A stretch of DNA of 64,000 nt from NCBI RefSeq assembly GCF_004217555.1, contig NZ_SHKW01000007.1:1-64000 (forward strand). Reading direction: 5' to 3'. The stretch comes from Edaphobacter modestus. GTDB lineage: Bacteria; Acidobacteriota; Terriglobia; Terriglobales; Acidobacteriaceae. Position numbers and translations under genes: made by a program. The notes beneath the pieces were generated by a model. The model worked only from the letters and a program-made list of their open reading frames with translations. It searched no databases and was not told where the DNA came from. Of this stretch, positions 43,743-53,498 are shown one piece after another; the first letter of the stretch is position 1; every line of letters begins with the position of its first letter.

Positions 43743-45122
43743 ATGAAGAAAGTTGTCTTTCTGTCATTGGCAATATCCTGTGCTGCTTTGGCGCAACAGG
43801 AACGTACTTCCAATGCAGGGACCGATAAGGCCATTGGCCGCTTGCCTGCGGCGTATCGGGAGGCGGCAGGCAAGTATCTGCATTTGACCGAGAAGAACCT
43901 GGCGCATATTGAAAAGGAGAGCGATCAGGATTGGGCCCACGAGGCCTTCGCTACGATGGTAAAGCAGCCAGAGGGAAGAGCGTTCTTGTTTGCCCAGCTT
44001 GAGAAAGAGACGGATGGACAGCTTCGGGTCAGTGTGCTCGAAGCGTTAGAGAACATAGTGAAAGTGGATGCGCAGACACTGAAGAACGGGTTTACACCGG
44101 ACGAACTGAAGATCGTCAGAGAACATGCGACGAGCGATTCCGATTCTAAGGCTGCGGCCGTAGCGCTCAATATGGTGTATCTCGCAGACAGATACGAAGA
44201 GAACGAGTTGCTCGCTCAACGTAGAAAGCTCGGTGACTCCACAGAACTGCGTGAATATGAGATATCTCATTTCTCGCGGTACGGCGAAATTATCCGCATG
44301 CCAGCCTTCGCATACAAGGCTCCGCCTTTGTTTACTGTGGTTCCGAGTAATAAGTCTGTCCGGCTGCTTGCCTTCGGAGATTTTGGTACCGGCTCTGCGG
44401 GTCAGCTTCAGGATGCACAAGCGATGCTCGCTTACCATAAAGCGCATCCCTTCGATTTCGGCGTCACACTCGGCGATAACTTTTATTCCAGGGGTGTAAG
44501 CAGCCCGGACGAACCGCGGTGGCAGACGCAGTGGGAACAGCTGTATGGACCATTGGGGATCAAGTTCTACGCGGTGTATGGGAACCACGATTACAACAGT
44601 CCAGACAGTCCGGCCGCAGAACTTGCTTACGCGCGTCAGAGTTCCACGTGGGTGTTTCCCGCTCCGTACTATACGTATACCGCTGGAGCAGCACAGTTGT
44701 TTGCCATTGACACGATTCGGTTATCGGACGACGAACTGGCATGGTTGGACGATGCCTTGAGCAAGAGCACAGCCAAGTGGAAGATCGTTTATGGGCATTA
44801 CCATATTTATTCCGCTACGCGTGGCGACAATCGTGAGTTGATTGCTCGCCTGCTTCCCATCCTTGAGAAAAATCATGTACAGATCTATCTCAATGGCCAT
44901 GACCACAACATGCAGGAGGCTGGAACGGATTCTCCGGTGCATTTCTTTACCAGCGGCGCAGGTGGAGCAGGACTCTACGACATGAAGCCGACGTACAAGA
45001 ACTCTATTTTCAAGGACAAGCAGTTCGGGTTCAGCGTGCTTGAGATCGATCAACAGCATGTGGACGTAATCTTTGTCGATATGGATGGTAAAGAAGTCTA
45101 CCGCTCGCATATAACCAAATAA
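43743..45122 (+). CDS. Exported calcineurin-like metallophosphoesterase (purple acid phosphatase-like)
   Basis: 459 residues with a signal peptide (ending ALAQQ) and a helical N-terminal region of about 190 residues with no recognised domain. A calcineurin-like phosphoesterase domain follows. Metal ligands are in order: GDFG at about 213, GDNFY at about 243, GNHDY at about 280, GHYHIY at about 350 and GHDHN at about 384. The set resembles tartrate-resistant acid phosphatases. Start ATG 43743 has AAGGAG upstream. The multicopper oxidase gene begins one base after its stop, so the two are cotranscribed. Periplasmic phosphoester hydrolysis is likely; substrate unknown. Confidence 0.85.
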   Translation: MKKVVFLSLAISCAALAQQERTSNAGTDKAIGRLPAAYREAAGKYLHLTEKNLAHIEKESDQDWAHEAFATMVKQPEGRAFLFAQLEKETDGQLRVSVLEALENIVKVDAQTLKNGFTPDELKIVREHATSDSDSKAAAVALNMVYLADRYEENELLAQRRKLGDSTELREYEISHFSRYGEIIRMPAFAYKAPPLFTVVPSNKSVRLLAFGDFGTGSAGQLQDAQAMLAYHKAHPFDFGVTLGDNFYSRGVSSPDEPRWQTQWEQLYGPLGIKFYAVYGNHDYNSPDSPAAELAYARQSSTWVFPAPYYTYTAGAAQLFAIDTIRLSDDELAWLDDALSKSTAKWKIVYGHYHIYSATRGDNRELIARLLPILEKNHVQIYLNGHDHNMQEAGTDSPVHFFTSGAGGAGLYDMKPTYKNSIFKDKQFGFSVLEIDQQHVDVIFVDMDGKEVYRSHITK

Positions 45123-45123
45123 C

Positions 45124-46506
45124 GTGCTGAATAGACGTGAATTTCTCTATGGGGCAATGGCGGTCTCTGCATCTGCTATGCAGCATGCGGGGCCGCCACA
45201 GCTTCGGCTGGAGATAGGCTCTCTTCGTCATGAAGTTGCACCTGGTTTTGTCTACGACACCACCTCATACAACGGACAGGTGCCTGCTCCCGTCTTGCGG
45301 CTACGCCAGGGCGTGCCAGTGACGATGGAGATTGTGAACAACACGGCCTTCGAAGAGTATGTTCATTGGCATGGACTCGAAGTCCCTGCACTTTTGGATG
45401 GAACGATGGAAGAGGGCAGCCTTGCGGTTCCCGCCCACGGACGAATCCAATACGCACTGACGCCACATCAAGAGGGTGTTCGCTGGATTCATAGTCATGC
45501 GATGTCGCATCCGCGACTCGACCGGGGCGTCTACAGCGGACAGTACGGCATTGTTTATGTAGAGCCAAAGAATAACCTCGGAGCGTATGACCGTGAGTTT
45601 TTTCTAGCGACTCATGAGTGGGGGGCCGAGATGCAGCAGATACCCGATTCGGAAGAAGACACAGAGGAGGCTGAGGATTTCGGGCCTGTGGGACTGCCCT
45701 CCGGCGGAAGCTGGGAGGTACAGTATGACATTGGCTCCATCAACGGCAAGGCTCTGGGGGCGGCCGAGCCCCTTCGCGTGCGTGAATGGGAGCGCGTGCT
45801 CTTCCATATTCTCAACGCCAGCGCTACTGTAACGCAGAGTTTTGCTTTGCCCGGGCATCGGTTTGAGGTCATTGCACTAGATGGAAATACGGTCTCCTCT
45901 CCTCGTGAAGTGGAAGTCCTGCAATTGGGTCCAGGAGAGCGCATCAGCGCGCTTGTTCGAATGACGAATCCCGGAGTCTGGATCTTCGGAGCTACGCGTG
46001 GAAGTGATCGCGTAGATGGACGAATGGGAATCGTCGTGGAGTATTCGGGGCGTTCAGGAACTCCGCAGTGGAAAGACCCTGTCTTACAGCCGTGGGATTA
46101 CGCCATCTTTTCCGATGCACGCCCGCAGCCTAAGCTCGCACCGGAACAGCTTATTCCGATGGTGATTGATCGCGAAGAAGCAGCGGACGGGATGGAAATG
46201 TGGACGATTAACGGGAAGAACTACGATGGCGTTCCCATGAAGCTCCATGCGGGGCTTCGGTATCGTCTTCTTTTTGAGAACAGGTCGGATGAGGACCACC
46301 CGGTGCATCTCCACCGGCATTCGTTTGAGCTGACGCGGCTGCATGGCAGGGCTATGGGCGGCCTTTGGAAGGACGTAGTCTTGCTGAAGAGGTATGCGAG
46401 CCTGGAAGTGGATTTCACAGCTATCTACAAGGGGTTGTCTTTATTTCATTGCCATCAGCAAATGCACATGGACAGGGGCTTCAAGAAGCTATTTGAAGTC
46501 ATATAG
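45124..46506 (+). CDS. Multicopper oxidase
   Basis: 460 residues from GTG 45124 with a short Tat-type start (NRREFLYGAMAVSASA). All four copper-ligand clusters are present: HWHG (about 81), HSH (about 123), HPVHLHRH (392-399) and HCHQQMHMDRG (about 442). Cupredoxin domains 1 and 3 are clear. The first cluster is the usual HxH trinuclear set, and the axial ligand of the type 1 copper is Met. It lies one base after the phosphatase stop, an arrangement I do not recognise as a standard operon. It could oxidise phenolics or metals. An IS110 fragment abuts and slightly overlaps its 3' end. Confidence 0.85.
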   Translation: MLNRREFLYGAMAVSASAMQHAGPPQLRLEIGSLRHEVAPGFVYDTTSYNGQVPAPVLRLRQGVPVTMEIVNNTAFEEYVHWHGLEVPALLDGTMEEGSLAVPAHGRIQYALTPHQEGVRWIHSHAMSHPRLDRGVYSGQYGIVYVEPKNNLGAYDREFFLATHEWGAEMQQIPDSEEDTEEAEDFGPVGLPSGGSWEVQYDIGSINGKALGAAEPLRVREWERVLFHILNASATVTQSFALPGHRFEVIALDGNTVSSPREVEVLQLGPGERISALVRMTNPGVWIFGATRGSDRVDGRMGIVVEYSGRSGTPQWKDPVLQPWDYAIFSDARPQPKLAPEQLIPMVIDREEAADGMEMWTINGKNYDGVPMKLHAGLRYRLLFENRSDEDHPVHLHRHSFELTRLHGRAMGGLWKDVVLLKRYASLEVDFTAIYKGLSLFHCHQQMHMDRGFKKLFEVI

Positions 46507-46908
46507 GGCACAGGCTGTATCCTCCACGAACGGCAAATGTGTTGTGTTGGTCGTTGCGATCTTCTCGGCGTCCACCTTGTCGCTTTTCCGATCACTGTGC
46601 GAGATGGCCCGCAGCTCGCGCACGTTCGCCACGATTACTTCGTGGCCCAGCTCCCGGAGCCGTTCGCTGATCCATATCGAGTGCGTTCCCGTCTCCATCG
46701 CGACTCGCGCCATGGGTAGATCGGTAAACCACTTCTCGACTCCCGAGGGTGTCGTTCGAAACCGCCCCCGGTCAACTACTTCTCCATCCTCGTTGAGCGT
46801 GCAGTAATGGCTCCAGACATCCCCAAGATCGATCCCGATCGTCGTTCCAACCTTGGTGATGCTGCGTGGAACTTCCGCGATGATGAGGTGTTGCGATGGC
46901 TTTTTCAT
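46489..46908 (-). pseudogene. IS110-family transposase, 5' fragment
   Basis: The 139 residues contain the start of the DEDD domain: GIDLGDVWSHYCTLNEDG (first Asp), VAMETGTHSIWISE (Glu) and SDKVDAEKIA (Asp). The remaining 200 or so residues, including the Ser-bearing C-terminal domain, are absent. The frame ends inside the last codons of the multicopper oxidase gene, so the deletion endpoint lies right at that gene. It differs from the IS110 at 35111. Confidence 0.8.
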
Positions 46909-46953
46909 GGCAATAGTCTCTCCGATCTAAGAGACCTGCTCATCCCATTTTTC

Positions 46954-46975
46954 GGCAACTTCAATTGAAGTTGCC
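46954..46975. repeat. Perfect 22-bp palindrome
   Basis: The arms GGCAACTTCAA and TTGAAGTTGCC meet without a loop, upstream of the IS110 fragment. A close relative, CGGCAACTTCAATCGAACTT followed by GCCG, lies at 59694-59717 beside the second IS30 copy. It may be an IS end or a preferred insertion target. Confidence 0.6.
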
Positions 46976-47166
46976 CGATGTTTTACTCAAAGTTCTCAAT
47001 TGACTCGATAGTCGGATATCAATATGGTCGGTTTCCGGCAATGAAACTGACTATGGAACCACGGCTGGGGTGAGGACGGTATGAGATTCGTTGGGGGATG
47101 AAGCTGGCCAATATTAATTGATTGCTGTAAGTACTTCAGGTGGTCAGTAATGTTGCCGATAACTCC

Positions 47167-48399
47167 GGTGCATTCGATAGGTCGCTGCAACACCATCTAG
47201 TAGAAGTTCTTCTATTGAGGATGGTGTTTATGAGTGAAGGAAAGCAGTCGAGACTATCTCCCGCGGAGAAGGCTGATGTTTGGAGCCGATGGAAGGCGGG
47301 GGAGTCGTTGCATGAGATTGGGCGTGCCTACGGCAAGCCCCATAACTGCATTCGCTGTGTGTTGTTGCCTCGCGGAGGGATTGCTCCAGCCGCTCGCCAG
47401 CGCTCTCGCATAGCGCTCACCTTGGCTGAGCGAGAGGACATTTCGCGAGGAATGGCTTCCGGCTCATCGATCCGCACGATAGCCAGCGGCCTCGGTCGGG
47501 CGGCGTCGACAGTGAGCCGGGAGGTCACGCGCCATGGCGGCCGTGCCGCCTATCGCGCCCACGATGCGGATAACCAGGCCTGGGGGTCGGGGTTACGACC
47601 CAAGAGGTGTCTTCTGGCCAGCAACCGCAAGTTGCGGAAGATGGTTGCGAGTAAGCTGGTGTTGGACTGGTCGCCGGAGCAGATTTCCGGATGGCTGAAG
47701 ACACAGTATCCTGACGACGAGAGCATGCGCGTGTCCCACGAGACCATTTACCGAAGCCTGTTCATCCAGGCGCGGGGCGTGCTGAAACAAGAGCTGATGG
47801 AGCACTTGCGGAGCAAGCGGCGCATGCGCCGCTCGCTCCATGCAACGGTCAGCGGACAGTCCCGCGGCCAGATCGTCGATGCCGTCTCGATCCGTGAAAG
47901 GCCCGCGGAAGTGGAAGACCGAGCGGTTCCTGGGCATTGGGAAGGTGATCTGCTGAGCGGCGCAAAGAACAGTTACATCGCGACTTTAGTGGAGCGTCAT
48001 TCACGCTTTGCCATGCTGGTCAAGGTGCCGGGCAAAGACACTGAAGCGGTCGTTCAAGCCTTGAGCCGGCATGTTCGTAAACTCCCGGCGACCCTGCGGC
48101 GTTCGCTGACGTGGGATCGCGGGTTGGAGATGGCCAGGCACAAGGAGTTTACAGTGGCTACCAAGGTGAAAGTGTACTTCTGCGATCCGCAGAGTCCCTG
48201 GCAGCGCGGCACCAATGAAAACACCAATCTATTATTGCGACAATACTTCCCCCGAGGAACCAACCTTGCCCCTATCTCGCAAGCGCAGCTCGACCAGGTC
48301 GCGCTGCGCTTGAATCAACGTCCCAGAAAGACCTTGGGTTTCCAAACTCCTGCAGCTAGACTGCAAGCAAGTGTTGCGTCGACCGTCTGAGCCAGCACC
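47167..48399 (+). mobile_element. IS30-family insertion sequence, intact copy
   Basis: About 1,233 bp between imperfect inverted ends beginning GGTGC and closing GCACC, with GTCGCTGCAACACC and its counterpart further in. It carries one uninterrupted transposase. The size matches the decayed copy at 59727 (1,234 bp). Confidence 0.75.
47221..48390 (+). CDS. IS30-family transposase
   Basis: About 389 residues from ATG 47221, with a second ATG at 47230. N-terminal helix-turn-helices (WKAGESLHEIGRAYGKPHN and IASGLGRAASTVSREVTRHG) precede a DDE integrase core. The core shows HWEGDLLSGAKNSYIATLVE, SLTWDRGLEMARHKEF and SPWQRGTNENTNLLLRQYFP, the last holding the catalytic Glu. The open frame further upstream lies outside the element's end and is not used. 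Likely functional. Confidence 0.9.
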   Translation: MVFMSEGKQSRLSPAEKADVWSRWKAGESLHEIGRAYGKPHNCIRCVLLPRGGIAPAARQRSRIALTLAEREDISRGMASGSSIRTIASGLGRAASTVSREVTRHGGRAAYRAHDADNQAWGSGLRPKRCLLASNRKLRKMVASKLVLDWSPEQISGWLKTQYPDDESMRVSHETIYRSLFIQARGVLKQELMEHLRSKRRMRRSLHATVSGQSRGQIVDAVSIRERPAEVEDRAVPGHWEGDLLSGAKNSYIATLVERHSRFAMLVKVPGKDTEAVVQALSRHVRKLPATLRRSLTWDRGLEMARHKEFTVATKVKVYFCDPQSPWQRGTNENTNLLLRQYFPRGTNLAPISQAQLDQVALRLNQRPRKTLGFQTPAARLQASVASTV

Positions 48400-48682
48400 G
48401 TTTTGCAGGAACTAGGCAGTAGATATTCTGTCTGGCGTCATGATGTGCATTCCTGGAATCGGGGTTTTCGGAAAGCATCGGGCGCTCGGAAGCGCCATCG
48501 GACATAAAGCCTGTCTACACCCAAGCGTCCCGCTGTGGGCTAGCTCTCTTTCTCAATAATGAGGGACTGCCGAGCAAATGTATAAAAAATCACCCAACAA
48601 CGCTCACGATCAAATATTCTGCTCACGATAAGTAAATTTCAAGGTCTCATTTAGACCCGAGCAGGAACCGTGAGGTCGTCTC

Positions 48683-51106
48683 ATGTCGAGTCTCATTCGT
48701 AATCTGCGCTATTCCGCGCGTACCTTGTGGAAGAATCCCGGCCTCACCCTCACAGTTCTACTCACCCTGGCCCTCGGCATCGGCGCAAACACGGCCATCT
48801 TTACCGTCGACTATGCCACTCTACTCGCCCCCATGCCTTACCCCGAGCCCGACCAGCTCGTTGTCGTCTGGTCAAAGATTCAGACGTTCCACAACGGCAT
48901 CTCCGCCGGAGACTTCACCGACTGGAAACGCGAAAACTCAAGCTTCCAGGACATCAACGCCTTCACCGGCGGCTCCTTCAATATTGCCAGCAAGGACGAG
49001 CCCGAAAACATTGACGGCAGGCAGGTCACCGTTGGCTTCTACAAAATGTTTGGCCGTCCTTTCCTGCTCGGCCGCGACTTTCTTCCCGAAGAGGGCGTCG
49101 AGGGCAAGGATCACGTCGTCATCCTCACCCACAAACTCTGGGCACACCTAGGCTCCGATCCCAAAATCATCGGCCAATCCATGCGCATCAACGGTGAGCC
49201 CTACACCGTGGTCGGCGTCCTGTCCCCTGGCCTCGACGATCGAGCGCAATCCCAGCTCGCCGTGCCACTCGTCTTCAAACCCGAGCAGCTCAACCACGAC
49301 TTCCATTGGCTCCTCTCCATCGCTCGCCTCAAACCCGGCGTCACTGTCCAACAGGCGCAGGCTGATATGGACTCAGTCGCCACCCACATCGCCCAGGCCA
49401 ATCCCAAAAGCAATAAGGGCTGGGGTGTCTTCGTCGAACCGTTCAAAAACGACTTCCTGCCCAGCGAACGCAAGCAGACGCTCTGGCTTCTCCTCGGCGC
49501 CGTAGCCTTCATCCTGCTCATCGCCTGCGTCAACGTCGCCAATCTTCTCCTCGCTCGCGGTCTGGCCCGTCAGAAGGAACTCGCTGTCCGCAGCGCACTC
49601 GGAGCGAGCCGGAGAACCATCTTCGAACAACTCATCACCGAAGGGTTATTGCTCGCAATCACCGGGGGCTTCCTCGGCAGCGGCGTCGGCTACGCCATGC
49701 TCCAGGGCCTCATGGCAATCATGCCTCGCGGAACGCTGCCGGATGAGGCTGATCTCCACCTCAACCTTCCTATCCTGCTCTTCACCCTCGCAGCCACCAC
49801 GTTCGCAGGTCTTCTCTTCGGCAGCGCTCCCGCTTGGTATGCCTCCCGAGTAGATCCTGGCGAATCGCTCAAGGAAGGCAATCGCACAGGCGTAGGAGCA
49901 GGCCGCCATCGCCTGCGGCAGACCCTCGTCATCGGCGAGTTCGCCCTCGCCCTCGCTCTGCTGACCGGCGCCGGTCTCGCCATACACAGCTTCCTCAATC
50001 TCCTTCGTGTAGACCTCGGCCTGCGCACCGACCACGTCCTCACCTTCTATCTTCCCGTTCCCGACTCGCGCCCCAAAGCCCCCGAGAAGATCATTGCCTA
50101 CTACAAGCAGATTCTTTCCAGCGTCAACGCCGTCCCGGGCGTAACTTCAGCTTCCGCGATGACCGGGCTTCCTCTCTTCGGCGCGGGCTTTGGTATGCCA
50201 TTCACCATCGTCGGAAAACCAGCCTTCAACGACCCCTCCATGCGCCCTAACACAGCCTTCGGCATGGTCACGCCCGACTTTTTCAAAACCTTCGGCGTTC
50301 GCATGATCAATGGACGCGTCTTCACCGATCAAGACACCGCCTCGAGCGTCAAAGTAGCCGTCGTCAACGAAGACTTCGTGAAAAAGTACTTTAAAGGAGT
50401 CGACCCGCTCCAGCAGCGTGTCTCGGTCGAACAGCTAATCCCCGGCGTCACCAAGCTCGGGCCGCCTGTCGAGTGGCAGATCGTGGGCGTTTATCACAAC
50501 GTCCGCAGTCGCGGCTTCCGCGAAGACCGCCCAGAGATGGAGATCCCCTTCTGGCAGATCCCCTGGTCCGGCGCAGGCATCGGCGTTCGCACCGTCAACG
50601 ACCCCGCCACCATGGTCAAAAGCATCGCCGCAGCCGTTCACTCCGTCGATCCCGAGATAGCCCTCGCCCAGCCCCGCTCCATGGAGGAGGTTCGTGAGCT
50701 GGTTCTCTCCAATGACCGCTTCACTCTCGTCCTCTTCGTCAGCTTCGCCGCCGTCGCGCTTCTGCTCGCCGCACTGGGTGTCTACGGCGTCATGTCTTTC
50801 TCGGTGGCGCAGCGCTCGCATGAGATAGCCCTTCGCATGGCACTCGGCGCAAACCGCGGCCGCGTCGTCGCTCTCGTCGTCCGGGAAGGCCTGGTTCTTG
50901 CCTCCATCGGCCTCACCGTCGGCCTCGTCGGAGCCTATTTCATTGGCCGCGGCATGCAGAGTACGCTCTACGGGATCGGAAAGCTCGACCTCTCCGTCTT
51001 TGCGTCCGTCGCCTTCCTGCTACTTTTCGCCGCTGTAACGGCCTGCCTCGTTCCCGCCCGGCGCGCTGCCTCTGTCGAACCCATGCAGGCCCTTAGAGCC
51101 GAGTAA
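48683..51106 (+). CDS. ADOP-type duplicated ABC permease
   Basis: 807 residues with the two-copy FtsX/MacB layout of acidobacterial duplicated orphan permeases. An N-terminal helix (LTLALGIGANTAIFTVDYAT), a MacB periplasmic domain (about 55-240), an FtsX domain (about 270-390) and RQKELAVRSALGASRRTIFE form the first half. A second periplasmic domain and FtsX set, ending SFSVAQRSHEIALRMALGAN and VEPMQALRAE, form the second. No ATP-binding partner is adjacent, which is typical of the family. Probably a mechanotransmission-type efflux component; substrate unknown. It stands alone, with intron debris starting 150 bases downstream. Confidence 0.9.
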   Translation: MSSLIRNLRYSARTLWKNPGLTLTVLLTLALGIGANTAIFTVDYATLLAPMPYPEPDQLVVVWSKIQTFHNGISAGDFTDWKRENSSFQDINAFTGGSFNIASKDEPENIDGRQVTVGFYKMFGRPFLLGRDFLPEEGVEGKDHVVILTHKLWAHLGSDPKIIGQSMRINGEPYTVVGVLSPGLDDRAQSQLAVPLVFKPEQLNHDFHWLLSIARLKPGVTVQQAQADMDSVATHIAQANPKSNKGWGVFVEPFKNDFLPSERKQTLWLLLGAVAFILLIACVNVANLLLARGLARQKELAVRSALGASRRTIFEQLITEGLLLAITGGFLGSGVGYAMLQGLMAIMPRGTLPDEADLHLNLPILLFTLAATTFAGLLFGSAPAWYASRVDPGESLKEGNRTGVGAGRHRLRQTLVIGEFALALALLTGAGLAIHSFLNLLRVDLGLRTDHVLTFYLPVPDSRPKAPEKIIAYYKQILSSVNAVPGVTSASAMTGLPLFGAGFGMPFTIVGKPAFNDPSMRPNTAFGMVTPDFFKTFGVRMINGRVFTDQDTASSVKVAVVNEDFVKKYFKGVDPLQQRVSVEQLIPGVTKLGPPVEWQIVGVYHNVRSRGFREDRPEMEIPFWQIPWSGAGIGVRTVNDPATMVKSIAAAVHSVDPEIALAQPRSMEEVRELVLSNDRFTLVLFVSFAAVALLLAALGVYGVMSFSVAQRSHEIALRMALGANRGRVVALVVREGLVLASIGLTVGLVGAYFIGRGMQSTLYGIGKLDLSVFASVAFLLLFAAVTACLVPARRAASVEPMQALRAE

Positions 51107-51277
51107 ATGAAAAACCTCTCGCATATCCGCCGGAATTCCGCCGCGGCTGGTCCTGGAACGGTTATGAGCTTCTTCAATGAGCGGCGTTGCACGAAACTCC
51201 CGAGTGGTCGGCTATCCAGAAACAATCTGTTTGCGGCGGTCCACTGTCGCGGTAGGGACGATCATCACTGATCGCCC

Positions 51278-51317
51278 CCCGCACAGATCCGTACGAGCGC
51301 GTCTACGCATACGGCTC
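51278..51317 (-). ncRNA. Group II intron domain V-like hairpin
   Basis: On the minus strand the sequence reads GAGCCGTATGCG, then TAGA, then CGCGCTCGTACGGATCTGTG. This is the domain V shape: an AGC triad near the 5' end, two stems and a bulge. It follows the maturase C-terminus immediately, the correct place for the intron's 3' end. Confidence 0.6.
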
Positions 51318-51994
51318 TTACGAAGGATGAGTGGCGTAGAAGCGAGCATCAGGATAGGAATGCAGAACGCGGGGCGGAGGAATCCACCGGTTCAAGACGG
51401 GAGTGAGGCGTCCCCAACGCATCTCTGCGCGCTGGCTGCGGCGGACCAGAACGCTCTGCCATAGCCTGCACACGCGAATCTTGAAGATGCTCGGCAGCGT
51501 CGTGTTGCCGGGCACAGCGTGGTATTGGTAGTAGCCCAGCACGACCTTCCGTAGCCATCCACCGACTTCGGCCACGCGATCATGCTTCCGGCGTTGAAGC
51601 TCAGCCTTGATGGCTTTCAGCTTCGCAACCATTCGCTTTTTCGCAGTGATCCGACCTACGGTGAAGGTTCAGCTCTTGTGGCGTTGCCCACACCAATGGG
51701 TGAAGCCCAGGAACGTGAAGGTCTCCGGCTTCCTCTCTCCGCGCTGTTTCCGGTTGCGAGCGGCGAACCGTCCGAACTCGATCAGACGTGTCTTGTCCGG
51801 ATGTAATTCCAAGCCGAACTTCGCCTACCGTTTAATCCCTGGGACATGCGCTCCCCGCTCTGTGTCGGGTGCATGTGCGACTCAACGATGTTCTCCTTCG
51901 TCTGTGCCCTTTCCTCCCCAGACTCCGTAGAAGGTTGCCCTCCCTTGTTCGACTGGTTCACAGGTAGTACGGCACAGTCCGACTTCTCCAGCAC
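51318..51994 (-). pseudogene. Group II intron reverse transcriptase/maturase with large internal deletion
   Basis: The N-terminal piece (51994 to about 51816) has the intron-ORF leader SNKGGQPSTESGEERAQTKE and HPTQSGERMSQGL. Frame then changes directly into KFGLELHPDKTRLIEFGR, from the late palm/thumb region, and continues TFLGFTHWCGQRHKS, a TGA stop, then KKRMVAKLKAI and VLGYYQYHAVPGN to the C-terminus at 51318. About 230 residues, including the YADD active site, are missing. The protein is therefore inactive. The order of N-terminus, C-terminus and domain V on the minus strand fits a deleted group II intron. Confidence 0.8.
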
Positions 51995-53498
51995 GTGCGT
52001 GTCCGCCGTGGGGCTTATGGCCTTCGCGGACCGGCTTGATCGTCAGACCAAGGCGTGCTGGAGATCTCCCGGTTCTCGGTAGAGTAGGGTCATGGCGCTA
52101 AGCGGGCTTCGAATGATGCCGCCGTTTCCATAATCCCCTCTAAAATTCCGTACGGCGGGTTTTCCCCGGTACGGCTTCAAGGCTGACCCTTTCAGGTGAT
52201 GCCTTCCTGTCTGTCGCGCTGTTTAAGCCTGCTCCCGGCATGCGCAACGCAACAGACCGTTTGCCTTCACCCTTCGTATCCGTCCGAGACTGAGACCTGG
52301 ACTGCCGTTCTGAGCCGGGCAGGAATTCTCTTCGTAATACCGTCATTAGGGCCTCACGGCCTTACCCCAGAGATCCTCGCTCCGGTCAGGGTTATATTGT
52401 CTCTGTCCATCAACACTTATTGACCTCATCCGAGCCACTCATGAACACTCCCCGATTTCCCGGCCATGCCGGTTATACAAGAACCGATACTGTGCGAGAG
52501 CGCCTAGGCTGCCCACGAGTGGTTCCGAGCTTTCACTGCTAATTCTTTTCAGCATGCTGCCCTCTTCGACCACGGAGAATTCGCCAGTTGCTTATACCCA
52601 GTTCCTTCACTGACGACGCAGCCTTCATCTACATGCAACAGATTCGGCATTCTCATGCATCCCTCCACAGTCCGCTACCGGCGGGGAGAAATTTTCGCGG
52701 CTAACGGTTCGCTTGTGCTGCGGCCTGCTGACTTGCTCGCCTCCCTGACGGACCCGACGCTGCTCGCGCTTTGCCGGCTGAGACTTTTACTCCGGAGCTT
52801 TCGGTCAGAGAAATTACTTTCCCTGCCGTCCGGTATGACTACAGTAGCAACTGGGCAAGTTCTACTGGCAGGTCCTACCCCTGCTGGATCAGCAGTTAGC
52901 TTCGCTGCACTGCATGTTGTTTCTCAGTGTGCGCGGGTTCTCAGACTACGCAGGACCGGATAGCCACTCGCGTATATCGCGGCTGCCGTGTCGCCTTCCT
53001 CCTACTCGGAATGGAGTTCGGCATCCTGATCTACGGGCTTTTCGCAGCTCAATCGCCCCGCCCACCGATGCCTCTGTCTACGCTTCAAGAAACACCTCGC
53101 GATGTCCCTGCAAGACTCAAGGTCAGGATGGATTCGCTACTTCCTTTCCGGTAGGGCTCTTCCATCCCCTACAACATGCCGGTTTAACCCGGCGCTCTCC
53201 GAGTTGCCGACGATCCGGGAGTTGAGTGACGAGAAGAACGTTTGTCAGGACTCGTTATGTGCCCTGCCCAAACGCGCTTGCCGAGTTCCGGATACAAGAG
53301 GAAGGCCTTCTCATATGAGATTTTAGTAGACCCGCTTCGCTGAATGCTGAGGGTGCATGCGGCAATTGCGCCGACCTTCCATCCGCCAACAACCAGATCG
53401 CAAAAAACTGGAGACACAAAGCGTACAGTTCAAGCGAAGGCCACGTCAGCATGCCATCTCGCAAATGAATGCTAAAAAACGAAACTATCCTTTGATTA
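51995..53498. other. Gene-free, retroelement-like region upstream of the intron remnant
   Basis: About 1.5 kb with only short frames on both strands that do not resemble real proteins. On the minus strand it precedes the intron ORF, so some of it may be the 5' ribozyme domains. It is longer than a usual 5' part and contains a second domain V-like hairpin at 52143, which suggests nested or tandem intron debris. I could not find a convincing 5' GTGCG intron start. Confidence 0.45.
52143..52178 (-). ncRNA. Second domain V-like hairpin
   Basis: Minus strand: GAAGCCGTACCGGG, a GAAA tetraloop, then ACCCGCCGTACGGAATTT. It has the AGC triad, a GNRA loop and a CG bulge as in group II intron domain V, but no maturase C-terminus precedes it. 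Confidence 0.5.

Noticed and set aside
52655..53225. Overlapping plus-strand frames of about 100 residues that look protein-like
   Set aside because: Arg/Ser/Pro-rich, no ribosome site, no family resemblance, and located in structured retroelement-like DNA; probably chance frames opposite intron sequence.
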